Shown in pieces: positions 14,224 to 23,858 of a stretch of 64,000 nt of DNA. Below the pieces are notes generated by a model. The model searched no databases. It was not told the DNA's origin and saw only the letters and a list, made by a program, of their open reading frames with translations. This stretch comes from Hufsiella arboris. Lineage in GTDB: Bacteria; Bacteroidota; Bacteroidia; Sphingobacteriales; Sphingobacteriaceae. Numbering within the stretch: position 1 is the first letter of the stretch; each line of letters starts with the position of its first letter. The DNA lies in the NCBI RefSeq assembly GCF_009834875.1, contig NZ_WVHT01000008.1, forward strand, positions 62,001-126,000. The letters are read 5' to 3'. The position numbers and the translations under genes were made by a program.

Positions 14224-17208
14224 TTATCTGAGATCTTTTTTTCCGAAGTCAACAATAACTGGTGTTGCCACACAAATTGATGAGTAGGTACCAAAAACAA
14301 CCCCGATCAACAATGCAAATGAGAAGCCGCGAATTACTTCACCACCAAAGATGAATAATACGATCAGCACGAAGAATACTGTTAAAGCGGTGATCACCGT
14401 ACGGCTTAATGTACTGTTAATCGCATCATTAATTACCAGTTTCGGATCATCGGTTTTGGCGTGATGCAAGTTAAGGTATTCACGGATACGGTCCATCACT
14501 ACCACGGTATCGTTAATTGAGTAACCGATAACCGTTAAGATAGCGGCGATGAAGGCCTGGTCGATATCTAGTGAGAAAGGTAAAATACCGTTAAACAACG
14601 AGAAGAATGATAGTACCAGCAGCGCATCGTGCGTTGTAGCAACGATTGCAGCAAGACTGAATTGCCATTTCCTGAACCGTACAAGGATGTATATCGAGAT
14701 AACAATGATCGAGAAGATAACTGCCCAGATCGCCGATGTTTTCAGGTCGTTAGCGATTGTTGGCCCAACTTTTTGAGAACTTTCAATCTTGCTTTTAACA
14801 CCTAGTTTTGACAAGCCTTCTTCAAGCTTGTTTTCTACGGTTTTGTCAGCAGACTCGCTTGTTTGATCACTCATGTAAGAAGTTGTGATCTTTAATTGGT
14901 TATCCGAACCAAATGTTTTTACTTCAGTAGCAGAGTGATTGCTTTCGTCTGTATAAACGCCGTCAAGCACTTCGCGGATTTTTTCCTGGTCAACTGGTTT
15001 ATCAAAGCTTACTACATAAGTACGGCCGCCTTTAAAGTCAACACCTAAACTAAAGCCGCGGGTAAACATTGAAATCAATCCTGCAGTGATAAATAATCCC
15101 GAGACGATGTAAAATATCTTCCGGTTTTTAACAAATCCGTAATGTGCATTTTTAAATGTATGCGAACTCCATGGATTTGAAAATTTGATCGGTTTGTCTT
15201 TTGACAGCATCCATTCGAAAATGATACGCGAAATAAATATCGAGCAAAATAACGATGTGATGATACCGATCATTAATGTTGTCGCGAAACCTAAGATTGG
15301 TCCTGATCCGAATATGTATAAAATCACACCGGTCAGGAATGTTGTGATCTGGCCATCAAGGATCGATGGAAGCGCATGTTTGTAACCATCTGCTACAGCC
15401 AGGCGCAATGACTTGCCATGACCAAGTTCTTCTCGGATACGTTCGTAAATCAATACGTTGGCGTCTACCGCCATACCCATAGTCAATACGATACCTGCGA
15501 TTCCGGGAAGGGTTAAAACTGCACCAACAGATGCAAGTACCCCCATCAGGAAGAAAATATTTACAAATACTGCAACGTTTGCCACAGTTCCGGCGCGGTT
15601 GTAATAGAATATCATGAAGACAAGTACTACCAGCAATCCGATTACCGAAGAAAGTAAACCGGAATGTATTGCGGTTTCTCCTAACGATGGTCCAACGATG
15701 GCTTCTGAAACGATTTTAGCTGGAGCCGGAAGGCGACCTGCTTTTAATACGTTTGCAAGGTCTTTTGTATCGCTTAGTTCGAAGTGGCCTGAGATTGATG
15801 AAATACCGTTAGGAATTTCGTTCTGTACAGTAGGAGCAGAGTACACAACATCGTCTAATACAATAGCGATGCTTTGTTTATTGTTCGCATCTGATGACGC
15901 AGCTGCCGTCAGTCTTTTCCAGTCACGTGCACCATCAGGGTTCATATACATTACTACCTCAGGATTTCCACGTTGGTCGATATCGTCTTTAGCATCAGTG
16001 ATCACGTCGCCGCCTAAGGCAGGAGTGCCATCTGCTTTTGTCACTTTGATAGCATATAATTCAAAAATCTTACTGTCTGCCGAAACAGGTTTAACTCCCC
16101 ATAATAATTTAATGTTAGAAGGAATTACGCTTTTTACAGCTGGAAGAGTTAAGTAAGAATTGACTTTAGCAGTATCTTTTTGAGCTGCATAACCAACAAT
16201 TGGTCCCGGACGTAAAGCTTGCTGACCGTTTTGAGCCTGGTAAGTTGCGGGAGCAAGCAAAGCAAACAAAGGATTTTGTTTTGCTTGTTGAGCTGCGTTT
16301 TTCGCAAGAGCTCCTGTATCTTTCGCTGCCGAATCTTTTTTAGCGCCTAATGCCGCCAGTTTGCTGCCTGCATCTTTTTTAATCGAATCGATTTTAGATG
16401 TGCCGGCTACTTTTTTAGTTGTATCGCTTGCAGCTTGTGTGGAAGCTACTATTTTGTTTACGTTCTCAAGTAAAGGGAATATCTGCGTATTATCATACGT
16501 TTCCCAGAACTCCAGTTTGGCAGACCCCTGTAATAATTTACGTACACGAGTTGGATCTGAAACACCAGGAAGCTCGATCAGGATACGGTTTGTTCCCTGC
16601 TGGCGCTGGATGTTCGGAGCTGTTACACCGAACTTGTCAATACGTGTACGAAGGATGTTAAACGACTGATCGATTGCAACTGTCGATTGTGTTTGAAGAA
16701 ATTTCAAAACATCGCTGTTGCTTGAAGTGATTTTTACACTATTCGCGTTATCTCTTGTCGCAAAGAACTGAGCTAATTTTCCATTTGGCTCAAGTTTTTC
16801 ATATTCTTCACCAAAAAGCGTAATGAAATCTTTTTGAGAAGTTTTCAAATCAGCGTCGGCATTTGCTAAGGCTTTGTTGAAATTTGCGTCTGCTGGATTA
16901 TTAGCCAGATTACGTACAAGGTCAACCAATGAAATTTCCATGGTTACGTTCATCCCGCCCTTTAAGTCAAGACCCAACGGAATTTCACGTTCTTTTACAT
17001 ATTGGTAGTTGAATTTTGTAAAACCCAGATTGTACACAGGTTGTGTAGCAATTGAATCGAGGTAAGCTTTTTCTTTAATCGGATCACCCTTGGCAAATTC
17101 CTTCGCCTGGTTTTCTACCCTCTTGGCAACCCATGTGAAAGATAGTGAATACAAACACGCTATAGCGAGCGCTATTGCAACAAATTTTATCAGTCCTTTC
17201 CCTTGCAT
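14224..17208 (-). CDS. secDF: Protein translocase subunit SecDF (fused SecD and SecF)
   Basis: This 994-residue fusion of SecD and SecF uses the proton motive force to pull preproteins through SecYEG. Features in order are TM1 (about 7-25), the first periplasmic domain beginning at GLDLKGGMNVTMEISL, the six-helix SecD membrane part with GMAVDANVLIYERIREE, then a second start-like segment (FVKNRKIFYIVSGLF, near residue 705), a second periplasmic domain, and the SecF helices with GYSINDTVVVMDRIREY. An Ala/Lys/Asp-rich low-complexity insert lies in the first periplasmic domain at about residues 255-315. Fusion is usual in Bacteroidota. A TAGATTTG box lies 41 nt upstream, and the gene looks monocistronic. 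Confidence 0.96.
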   Translation of the reverse strand: MQGKGLIKFVAIALAIACLYSLSFTWVAKRVENQAKEFAKGDPIKEKAYLDSIATQPVYNLGFTKFNYQYVKEREIPLGLDLKGGMNVTMEISLVDLVRNLANNPADANFNKALANADADLKTSQKDFITLFGEEYEKLEPNGKLAQFFATRDNANSVKITSSNSDVLKFLQTQSTVAIDQSFNILRTRIDKFGVTAPNIQRQQGTNRILIELPGVSDPTRVRKLLQGSAKLEFWETYDNTQIFPLLENVNKIVASTQAASDTTKKVAGTSKIDSIKKDAGSKLAALGAKKDSAAKDTGALAKNAAQQAKQNPLFALLAPATYQAQNGQQALRPGPIVGYAAQKDTAKVNSYLTLPAVKSVIPSNIKLLWGVKPVSADSKIFELYAIKVTKADGTPALGGDVITDAKDDIDQRGNPEVVMYMNPDGARDWKRLTAAASSDANNKQSIAIVLDDVVYSAPTVQNEIPNGISSISGHFELSDTKDLANVLKAGRLPAPAKIVSEAIVGPSLGETAIHSGLLSSVIGLLVVLVFMIFYYNRAGTVANVAVFVNIFFLMGVLASVGAVLTLPGIAGIVLTMGMAVDANVLIYERIREELGHGKSLRLAVADGYKHALPSILDGQITTFLTGVILYIFGSGPILGFATTLMIGIITSLFCSIFISRIIFEWMLSKDKPIKFSNPWSSHTFKNAHYGFVKNRKIFYIVSGLFITAGLISMFTRGFSLGVDFKGGRTYVVSFDKPVDQEKIREVLDGVYTDESNHSATEVKTFGSDNQLKITTSYMSDQTSESADKTVENKLEEGLSKLGVKSKIESSQKVGPTIANDLKTSAIWAVIFSIIVISIYILVRFRKWQFSLAAIVATTHDALLVLSFFSLFNGILPFSLDIDQAFIAAILTVIGYSINDTVVVMDRIREYLNLHHAKTDDPKLVINDAINSTLSRTVITALTVFFVLIVLFIFGGEVIRGFSFALLIGVVFGTYSSICVATPVIVDFGKKDLR

Positions 17209-17248
17209 TTTGTAAATTGTGTATATAAGCCTTTTCTAAATAAGACGG

Positions 17249-17256
17249 CAAATCTA
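17249..17256 (-). promoter_or_regulatory. Possible -7 element for secDF
   Basis: On the minus strand TAGATTTG fits TAnnTTTG and lies 40 nt before the secDF start. I see no good -33 TTTG at the expected spacing. Confidence 0.3.
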
Positions 17257-17340
17257 ATTAAATTTTCTTTTGTTAATAATTATTTTTAAATGAGCATAAT
17301 AAGCCGGTTTATAAGCCATTTTTGAGTATTTTATGGCATT

Positions 17341-17820
17341 CTAGCTGCGCTTTTGATAGGTTATAAATGAATAGTCGAAGAGATTTTTTTCATCTGACGA
17401 ATGGCGTTCAGTGGATGTTTCCTTCCACAGGTTCAAATCGATTTCCGGAAAAAAGGTATCTGCGTTAAACCTGTGATGGATAAGCGTCAATTCAATCTGA
17501 TCGGCAAATTCGATTGCCTGTCGGAAAATCTCTCCGCCACCTATAATTGATATTTTTTCATCATCGCACGCTGTAATAGCTTCCCGAAGAGAGTGAAGAA
17601 CCTCTGCGCCATCAATGGTGATATCATTGCTGCTGATGACGATGTTCCGCCTGTTTATCAGCGGCTTGCCCATCGACTCAAACGTCTTTCTGCCCATAAT
17701 AACAGGAAAGCCTACAGTAACTGCTTTAAAATGCTTAAGATCGGCAGGAAGATGGCACAATAACTGGTTGTCCTTGCCTATGCCGTTGTTCTCGTCAACA
17801 ACTACTACTAACTGTATCAT
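17341..17820 (-). CDS. folA: Dihydrofolate reductase
   Basis: This 159-residue enzyme reduces dihydrofolate to tetrahydrofolate with NADPH, regenerating the folate oxidised by thymidylate synthase, which is encoded immediately upstream. Typical motifs are ENNGIGKDNQLLCHLPADLKHFK with the catalytic Asp in LPADL, GRKTFESMG, and IIGGGEIFRQ for the cofactor. It starts 20 nt after the thyA stop, so the two are almost certainly co-transcribed. Size and motifs are standard; trimethoprim susceptibility cannot be judged. Confidence 0.97.
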   Translation of the reverse strand: MIQLVVVVDENNGIGKDNQLLCHLPADLKHFKAVTVGFPVIMGRKTFESMGKPLINRRNIVISSNDITIDGAEVLHSLREAITACDDEKISIIGGGEIFRQAIEFADQIELTLIHHRFNADTFFPEIDLNLWKETSTERHSSDEKNLFDYSFITYQKRS

Positions 17821-17840
17821 GTTTGTTAAAAAATATTTGG

Positions 17841-18662
17841 TTATACAGCGACCGGAGCCTTAATCGCTGGATATGGATCGTAATTCTCCAGGCTGAAGTC
17901 TTCGTATTTAAAATCGAAGATATTTTTGACTGCGGGATTTAGTTTCATTACCGGCAACGGTCTTGGTTCGCGGCTTAACTGAAGGCTGACTTGTTCCAGA
18001 TGATTATTGTATAAATGTGCGTCGCCGAGCGTGTGAATTAAGTCTGCCGGCTCAAGGTCGCAAACCTGCGCCATCATCATAGTAAGCAGCGCATACGAAG
18101 CAATATTAAAAGGCACGCCTAAAAATATATCCGCACTTCGCTGGTAAAGCTGGCAGCTTAGTTTTCCCCTGGTTTCGCCTTTGCTTTTATCAGGAGGAGC
18201 AACATAAAACTGAAAAAAACTGTGACAGGGTGGAAGTGCCATATTTTCTACTTCCGCGACGTTCCATGCCGAAACTATGATGCGCCGTGAATCGGGATTG
18301 TTTTTTAGCTGATTTACAACCTGGCTGATCTGATCGATATGGCCGCCGTCGGGTTTTGGCCATGAACGCCATTGCGATCCGTAGACAGGGCCGAGGTTGC
18401 CATTTTTATCAGCCCATTCGTCCCAAATACTTACACCGTTTTCTTTAAGGTAACTAATATTGGTATCACCCTTCAGAAACCAGATCAGTTCATGTATAAT
18501 GGAGCGGAGATGAACTTTTTTCGTTGTTACGAGTGGGAATCCGTCCTGCAGATTGAAACGCATCTGATATCCGAAAACACTGATTGTCCCCGTTCCCGTA
18601 CGATCATGTTTCTGGGCGCCATGTTCCAGCACATGTTTCATCAAATCAAGATATTGTTTCAT
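17841..18662 (-). CDS. thyA: Thymidylate synthase
   Basis: ThyA methylates dUMP to dTMP using methylene-tetrahydrofolate. The 273-residue sequence carries [11 protein letters not shown] (residues 21-31), the catalytic cysteine in [10 protein letters not shown] (Cys146), and [19 protein letters not shown]. Compared with the 264-residue Escherichia coli enzyme, the extra residues come mainly from a short insert after the catalytic strand ([13 protein letters not shown], about residues 155-167). Such a surface loop is unlikely to affect activity. It is the first gene of the thyA-folA pair. Confidence 0.97.
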   Translation of the reverse strand: MKQYLDLMKHVLEHGAQKHDRTGTGTISVFGYQMRFNLQDGFPLVTTKKVHLRSIIHELIWFLKGDTNISYLKENGVSIWDEWADKNGNLGPVYGSQWRSWPKPDGGHIDQISQVVNQLKNNPDSRRIIVSAWNVAEVENMALPPCHSFFQFYVAPPDKSKGETRGKLSCQLYQRSADIFLGVPFNIASYALLTMMMAQVCDLEPADLIHTLGDAHLYNNHLEQVSLQLSREPRPLPVMKLNPAVKNIFDFKYEDFSLENYDPYPAIKAPVAV

Positions 18663-18714
18663 GAAAGTGTTTGTTGAAGTTTGTGCAAATAAAATAAATG
18701 TAATTTAGCCATCC

Positions 18715-18722
18715 TATTTTTG
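18715..18722 (+). promoter_or_regulatory. Possible -7 element for ispE
   Basis: TATTTTTG fits TAnnTTTG, 26 nt before the ispE start. There is no clear -33 partner. Confidence 0.3.
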
Positions 18723-18748
18723 TTCATAACTCGGCTCTTGTTTAAAAG

Positions 18749-19552
18749 ATGATCTCCTTTCCCAACGCAAAGATAAATATTGGCTTATCGGTAGTTAATC
18801 GTCGTGCCGATGGCTATCACAATCTTGAAACCGTTTTTTATCCGATTAATATTAAGGACGCTCTTGAGATAGTTGAGGCAAAAGAATTGCTTTTCACATC
18901 CTCGGGTATAGAGATACCTGGATATGCTAATGAAAATCTTTGTCTGAAGGCGTATGAACTGATCGCGAAGGATTATGACGTGCCGCCTGTTCATATTCAT
19001 CTTCATAAAAACATTCCGATCGGAGCAGGACTTGGCGGCGGATCGGCTGATGCAGCTTTTTTTATCAGGTTAATGAACGACAAGTTCGACCTCAATATAA
19101 CACAGCAAAGTATGGACGCTTACGCTCGTAAGCTTGGGGCCGATTGTGCTTTCTTCTTAAAAAACGTTCCGGTGTTTGCTCGTGGACGAGGCGATGAGTT
19201 CGCAGAAATCAAATTGAGCCTTGAAAAGTATTATATCGTTTTAGTAATGCCGCCAGTGCATGTTTCTACTGCTGAGGCTTACCGCGGTGTGGAACCTGCG
19301 AAGCCAGCTAAATCTATGAAAGAGCTTATTGAACTACCGGTAAAACAGTGGCAGGAAACTGTAAGAAATGATTTTGAGAAATCGGTGTTTACTAATCATC
19401 CAAAAATAAGAGGAGTTAAAGCTGCTTTATACGAAGCAGGCGCTGTTTACGCTTCCATGAGTGGCAGCGGTTCTTCGGTTTACGGTATTTTTAGTAACCA
19501 GATTAAACTTCCCTTACTGGAAATTGATAACGTCGTTTACTATGGGGTTTAG
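18749..19552 (+). CDS. ispE: 4-diphosphocytidyl-2-C-methyl-D-erythritol kinase
   Basis: IspE phosphorylates CDP-methylerythritol in the non-mevalonate (MEP) route to isoprenoids. This 267-residue GHMP kinase has the N-terminal Lys8 region FPNAKINIGLSV, the glycine-rich phosphate loop PIGAGLGGGSADAAF (90-104) including the catalytic Asp101, and the C-terminal MSGSGSSVYGIF. The start and length match the family. It faces a minus-strand pair of small envelope genes with 17 nt between stops. The presence of IspE implies the MEP pathway in this organism. Confidence 0.95.
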   Translation: MISFPNAKINIGLSVVNRRADGYHNLETVFYPINIKDALEIVEAKELLFTSSGIEIPGYANENLCLKAYELIAKDYDVPPVHIHLHKNIPIGAGLGGGSADAAFFIRLMNDKFDLNITQQSMDAYARKLGADCAFFLKNVPVFARGRGDEFAEIKLSLEKYYIVLVMPPVHVSTAEAYRGVEPAKPAKSMKELIELPVKQWQETVRNDFEKSVFTNHPKIRGVKAALYEAGAVYASMSGSGSSVYGIFSNQIKLPLLEIDNVVYYGV

Positions 19553-19569
19553 CGTCGTATTGGTGCCCG

Positions 19570-20082
19570 TTAATTTTTAGTACGCGTAAGCTGTGGTTTT
19601 AGCCAGTCGGAGAGTTTTTGACTATCCCTTATGTAAATTAAGGTGTCGAGATCGTCGTCTTGCGTCAGCGTTGATTTATTAATCTCATAATCGTTTAACA
19701 GATTGGTAAGCCCAGCCATATTAAGCGTAAGGAGCGATTTTTCTTCAGGATGTTCCAGCGTGTATTTCGTGAATCCGAACAAGAAACTTAAAACCAGGTC
19801 TGGGTTTTTAGCGGAGATCTTCATTACATATTGTTCCAGGAACACGCTTACGTACGGACATTTATATATCCATGAAACCGAAAAATCTTCTGCTTCTTTG
19901 CGTTTTTGCTGTTTTTGATTGCGTGGTGTTTCGGCAAGCCAGTTGATACATTTTATCACATCGGGCTGGTAGCGGAGAAAATCTTCTTTAGTTTTGAATT
20001 TGTAATTCTGAGGAACTACTAAATCTTGAGAAAAAGCCGCGCGTGTAAGAAAGAGGAGTACTATCAGGATGAAGTTTTTCAT
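19570..20082 (-). CDS. Secreted hypothetical protein
   Basis: With the ATG at 20082 this is a 170-residue protein with a clean signal peptide (MKNFILIVLLFLTRAAFSQ, cleavage near residue 19). A start ten codons further upstream would bury the signal peptide and overlap the preceding gene by 29 nt, so 20082 is preferred; it leaves 1 nt after the preceding stop. The mature part is mainly helical and polar, with WIYKCPYVSVFLEQYV and a segment FLFGFTKYTLEHPEEKSLL. I do not recognise the family; similar short periplasmic proteins occur in Sphingobacteriaceae. Co-transcription with the upstream two-helix membrane protein is likely. Confidence 0.7.
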   Translation of the reverse strand: MKNFILIVLLFLTRAAFSQDLVVPQNYKFKTKEDFLRYQPDVIKCINWLAETPRNQKQQKRKEAEDFSVSWIYKCPYVSVFLEQYVMKISAKNPDLVLSFLFGFTKYTLEHPEEKSLLTLNMAGLTNLLNDYEINKSTLTQDDDLDTLIYIRDSQKLSDWLKPQLTRTKN

Positions 20083-20083
20083 A

Positions 20084-20359
20084 TTAGCTGATATAGTCGC
20101 GGTCTTCATCACTTAAATAATGTTTAGTTGGCGTAACGTCGGTTTCAGGAAGTTCTGGCTCCTGTATCTTTTCCGGTTTCTTCCTTTTGAAAACAATCCC
20201 GCCGGTTATCAATCCGATAAGAAACATGAATCCGAGCATTGCTACTTTTGAGATTCTTGTATCACCGAACAGCCAAAAGTTAACGTCGTCTGTGTTTTTC
20301 ACTAAGATAGTGGTGACGATAACTGTAACAAATATCATAAAAACCGACTTAGCGCTCAT
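20084..20359 (-). CDS. Small two-helix membrane protein
   Basis: This 91-residue protein has two membrane helices (about residues 5-20 and 38-58) joined by NTDDVNFWLFGDTRIS, followed by a Lys/Arg stop-transfer sequence and an acidic cytoplasmic tail. The arrangement resembles LapA/DUF1049-domain proteins linked to LPS assembly, with the short NxxxVNFxLF-like link between helices; the match is by architecture only. It lies 6 nt downstream of the large metallopeptidase-like gene and 1 nt upstream of the secreted hypothetical protein, forming a three-gene envelope operon. Confidence 0.7.
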   Translation of the reverse strand: MSAKSVFMIFVTVIVTTILVKNTDDVNFWLFGDTRISKVAMLGFMFLIGLITGGIVFKRKKPEKIQEPELPETDVTPTKHYLSDEDRDYIS

Positions 20360-20365
20360 GCTATT

Positions 20366-23215
20366 CTAAAAATCAAGATTAAGATTTACTTCGAATATCG
20401 GATTTTGATGTGGTTTTTCATTTACAAAAATGATTTTACCTCCAAGGTCAACGTTCGGCAAATAAAATCGAAGAAGGTTCATATCTGCGCCAAGCTTAAT
20501 TCCGAAAGTTCTTGGAGAGAAATCATTGTTATGCCCCACATTTTCAAAATCAGAGAAAAAGCCACCTTTGAACCGCTTAATGTATGCCAGCGGTCCGATT
20601 TCCCAGTCAGGATAGAAAATCGGGAAATCATAATTGGTAAGTAATGTATTGATCAGTTTGCCTGAATACTTCAAATTGCTGTAACCGCTCACCTTTGGAA
20701 TATCGATAGTGCCATCGTATGCCCCGGTTGCATTTTGATAGTTAAAAGAAGCTGTCAGTGCATGATGCGGAAGTATGCCGGGAAAGTAAAACGTGGATTT
20801 GAAAGTAAGTAATTCGCCGGTAAGCGTATTCTGGAATGGGAAATTATTATATTCCACAGCAAAATTTTGCCCCCACGGCGGCGCAAGATCGCGTGGGCCA
20901 GTTAAACTGTTTCTGCTGAAGTAGGCCCGGTACTCCATCGGGAAATTCAAAATATCGATAAATGACTTTGGACGGTTTTCAACATCATAGCGCGTCGTAT
21001 AGCTTGTTCCGACTTCAAAGCCTGAACTGTAGACATAGTTATGCTGGTTAAAGATGAACGGGAAGGTGACTTTGGCTTCCCATTGGTTTTCTCTCCAGCT
21101 AACTGGTATACTTGGCGCCCCATTTCCCTGGCGCTGATAAATTAGCCTTGCCTGGTTTATATATTGAATGTTAATGATCGGGTAGAACCGGCTGTAAGTA
21201 AAGCCCGCGAAGTATTCGCTTTTTCGCAACGCTCTGTTGAACTGGTAGCCGGTGTAAAAATTCAGCGTATTCAGTTTATTGTCCGATTGAATTTTTAAAC
21301 CAAGATTGTAATCATCGTAAAAATCATTCTTTTCAACTACCGGATACAAACTGTGGAAATAGAATAAATGCGGGATTTCCCTGTACGGCTTTGTTGAGTA
21401 AGTGGCTCGAGGGATACTGTCAAATACGTCTTGGTTGCCTTCTTGCCTTACAACTGGCTCAATGTAATTAACGGATGCATCTGTGATGTTGTCAAGGGAC
21501 ACAGGTTTAATTGCTTCCGGGTCTAAGTAAGAGATTTCATAGCCGTTGAAGTTATAGTTATTGAATAAAATTCTTTTTCTCGATCTGTCATAGGAAGGAT
21601 TATAAGCACCGAATTTTACAGAAGTAAGCTGTTGAATCTTTTCAGTGCTTCTGTTTAGCAGATAGAGATTATCGATCCCATTAAAGTGTGCTTTGAAAAT
21701 TATGTTGTTATCTGCATAGATCGGATGGGAGATAAGTTGCGATTTAAATGGAATCAATTGATCGAATGACTTTGTATTGCAGTTAAGTTCATAAAGAGCA
21801 GTTCCCTGCTGCCCGACTGCGGTAACAATTACTTTGGTTCCATCAGCATTATACTGCGGGTATTGCATCATCAAATTTGAAGGCGTAGGAAAGGAATTTA
21901 ATACACGTCCATCGCGCGAGTCGAGCTCATTTAACGTTATCTTGTTTTCGTAGGAGACATTAACAGAAATGATTTTTTTTCCATCCGGTGAAAGCGCTGG
22001 TGCAAAGTAACGGCTATGGTGTGTAAGCTGCCGATATTCTCGGGATTTTAAGTCGAGAATATTTATAACATTGAACGATCTTTTTTGAAAACGTTTATCA
22101 TAACGATACTCATCCCATGTAATTTTTCCAGCGCCGTAATTGAAGTAAGGATCCTCTTGTATACCGATTTTTCGGATTGTTTTTTCGACACCGGTAGAAT
22201 CAATTTCAACCAGTTTCGGCACGGATGTTTTGCCGTTTTTTAAAGCGATAATTTTACCAGCGGACGAAGCTGCCGGCATTAAATAATTAACCGGACCGTT
22301 CGCTTTTTTGACGGGTAAAATGGGGTAGGCCAATGGCTTTACATTCTCGAGCTGATCACGCCATTTTGATCGCAGTTCATCTACGGTAGAGTCGTGCAAT
22401 TTCGCCGTCGTCAGGCTGGTGATTTTTTTGATTGAGTTGCTCAGATTGTACGGCCGCACAGGGAGTTTTGCCATACGTTTCATTAAGCTGTCAATCATGT
22501 TTGGGCCATGGTCCCTCCGCAGCTTGGTAACCATATAATACCCTAATTGATAGTACCCGGGGGTGATGTTTTTTACAGACCCAAAATAGTCTTTTGAATA
22601 AGAGAAATTTTCGGTACTTAGTGTATTTGTTCGAAAAGATACATCCCACTCAGGCATTCGTCCCCGGCCTGCATTTGTCAGACTTGTTTCTATTCCTACT
22701 GCGTCACCTTCATAAAACCATGGAGGTAAAACGATACCAAATATTGCTAAGGCAAGTTCTTCGAAAAAGGGTTTTCCTAAATATCCTGTCAATTTGTCAA
22801 ACTGAGCTACGTGCCTCATCTCATGAACGGCCAGGCTATTTAGCCAATCCTGGTAATCAAAATCTTGCGAAGGGGTGGTAAAAAACTCCGATCGCCTTGG
22901 GGCAAGTTGCACAAATCCATTAGCGGAGGTTCCTTGATTTTGAAGAATGATCGTGATTTTTTTTGGTGTGATATGGTAGGAGAGGGACACCTTATTAATA
23001 ACAACGTTAAGCGTGTTAGCCATCCGCTGGGCTTCATTTTTAAATTGAGAAGGATAGACCAATTGAAACGATTTTGTGTCTATCTGTTCCCATTTTAAAA
23101 AAGGAGGGTTTTGTGATGAATCAAAGAATTGACCAAAAGTGCTAACTGAAGTAAAAGTGAAAATTAGTATCGATAAGTATCTGATTAATATTTTATTGTA
23201 TTTATATAATCCCAT
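20366..23215 (-). CDS. Secreted metallopeptidase-like protein with beta-propeller and barrel regions
   Basis: This 949-residue protein has an N-terminal signal peptide (hydrophobic about 12-28) and an HEMRH motif (His131, Glu132, His135) followed 34 residues later by WFYEGDAVGIE (Glu169). The spacing is that of gluzincin zinc peptidases, where HExxH plus a downstream Glu bind zinc. A central region (about 300-600) has repeated beta-propeller blades of the WD40-like/PD40 type, for instance YFAPALSPDGKKIISVNVS. The C-terminal third is rich in aromatic beta strands and ends in Phe, suggesting an outer-membrane barrel. Peptidase activity is inferred. It heads an operon with two small envelope proteins. 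Confidence 0.75.
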   Translation of the reverse strand: MGLYKYNKILIRYLSILIFTFTSVSTFGQFFDSSQNPPFLKWEQIDTKSFQLVYPSQFKNEAQRMANTLNVVINKVSLSYHITPKKITIILQNQGTSANGFVQLAPRRSEFFTTPSQDFDYQDWLNSLAVHEMRHVAQFDKLTGYLGKPFFEELALAIFGIVLPPWFYEGDAVGIETSLTNAGRGRMPEWDVSFRTNTLSTENFSYSKDYFGSVKNITPGYYQLGYYMVTKLRRDHGPNMIDSLMKRMAKLPVRPYNLSNSIKKITSLTTAKLHDSTVDELRSKWRDQLENVKPLAYPILPVKKANGPVNYLMPAASSAGKIIALKNGKTSVPKLVEIDSTGVEKTIRKIGIQEDPYFNYGAGKITWDEYRYDKRFQKRSFNVINILDLKSREYRQLTHHSRYFAPALSPDGKKIISVNVSYENKITLNELDSRDGRVLNSFPTPSNLMMQYPQYNADGTKVIVTAVGQQGTALYELNCNTKSFDQLIPFKSQLISHPIYADNNIIFKAHFNGIDNLYLLNRSTEKIQQLTSVKFGAYNPSYDRSRKRILFNNYNFNGYEISYLDPEAIKPVSLDNITDASVNYIEPVVRQEGNQDVFDSIPRATYSTKPYREIPHLFYFHSLYPVVEKNDFYDDYNLGLKIQSDNKLNTLNFYTGYQFNRALRKSEYFAGFTYSRFYPIINIQYINQARLIYQRQGNGAPSIPVSWRENQWEAKVTFPFIFNQHNYVYSSGFEVGTSYTTRYDVENRPKSFIDILNFPMEYRAYFSRNSLTGPRDLAPPWGQNFAVEYNNFPFQNTLTGELLTFKSTFYFPGILPHHALTASFNYQNATGAYDGTIDIPKVSGYSNLKYSGKLINTLLTNYDFPIFYPDWEIGPLAYIKRFKGGFFSDFENVGHNNDFSPRTFGIKLGADMNLLRFYLPNVDLGGKIIFVNEKPHQNPIFEVNLNLDF

Positions 23216-23858
23216 TATATTTTATGTGTGCTAATATTTTTAGTATAACTGATTTTGAAATAGTAGTAATAAGTAAAGTGAAAAGTTTGATAAATTGTTT
23301 ATATGTCTGATTATCTGAATCTAATGTAAAGTACATTGAATCGATATAATGTCTTCTTTTCTCTAAAAATAGTTAAAATAGCTGACATTGTTGAACTGCT
23401 GGCATTGCGCTTCAAGCATAAGTAAACTGAAACTTGGCAGCTAGTTTTGAAATTTGATGTCAGTATCAAAATTCGTTGGCGGTTTAAATGATTACACTCG
23501 CCAACGCTTCGACGGTCATTCGAAATAATTGGTCTAGTCGCAAGTCGTAAATATTACGGTTGTCGGATGTCAATTTGCCGAGCTTGCTATATTAAAGGAG
23601 TATACACACTCGCTACCGCCAAGATTACGCGAACAGATATCTCACCTTGATTGTAAGATTTAAGTGTGATAAAAAAATGCCAGCATGACAACTTTTCATC
23701 GCTTGAAGTGAAGCCGGTAATTAGCAGCAAACGAAAAGTTAACTATTGGAATTGAAAATTTCAGTTTGGATTCTGCACTTGAGGTTAAATGTTCTGAAGA
23801 GTAATAATGTAAGAGGATAGCGGGTTTAGTTTTAGCTAAGTGTATTTTAACTTGTCCC
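23216..23858 (-). other. Gene-free 643-nt spacer
   Basis: No reading frame of convincing length is present on either strand; stop codons are frequent in all frames. It contains one clear inverted repeat (CGTTGGCG at 23474-23481 and CGCCAACG at 23499-23506) and a scattered set of inverted short words described in the findings. It should hold the promoter for the metallopeptidase-like gene (start 23215). I see no tRNA, terminator with a U tract, or insertion sequence end. Confidence 0.6.

Noticed and set aside
15614-16156. 180-codon open frame on the plus strand inside secDF
   Set aside because: It is antisense to a certain conserved gene, with no recognisable motif or regulatory signal.
20083-20112. 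Earlier start for the secreted hypothetical protein
   Set aside because: It would overlap the preceding gene and move the signal peptide away from the N-terminus.
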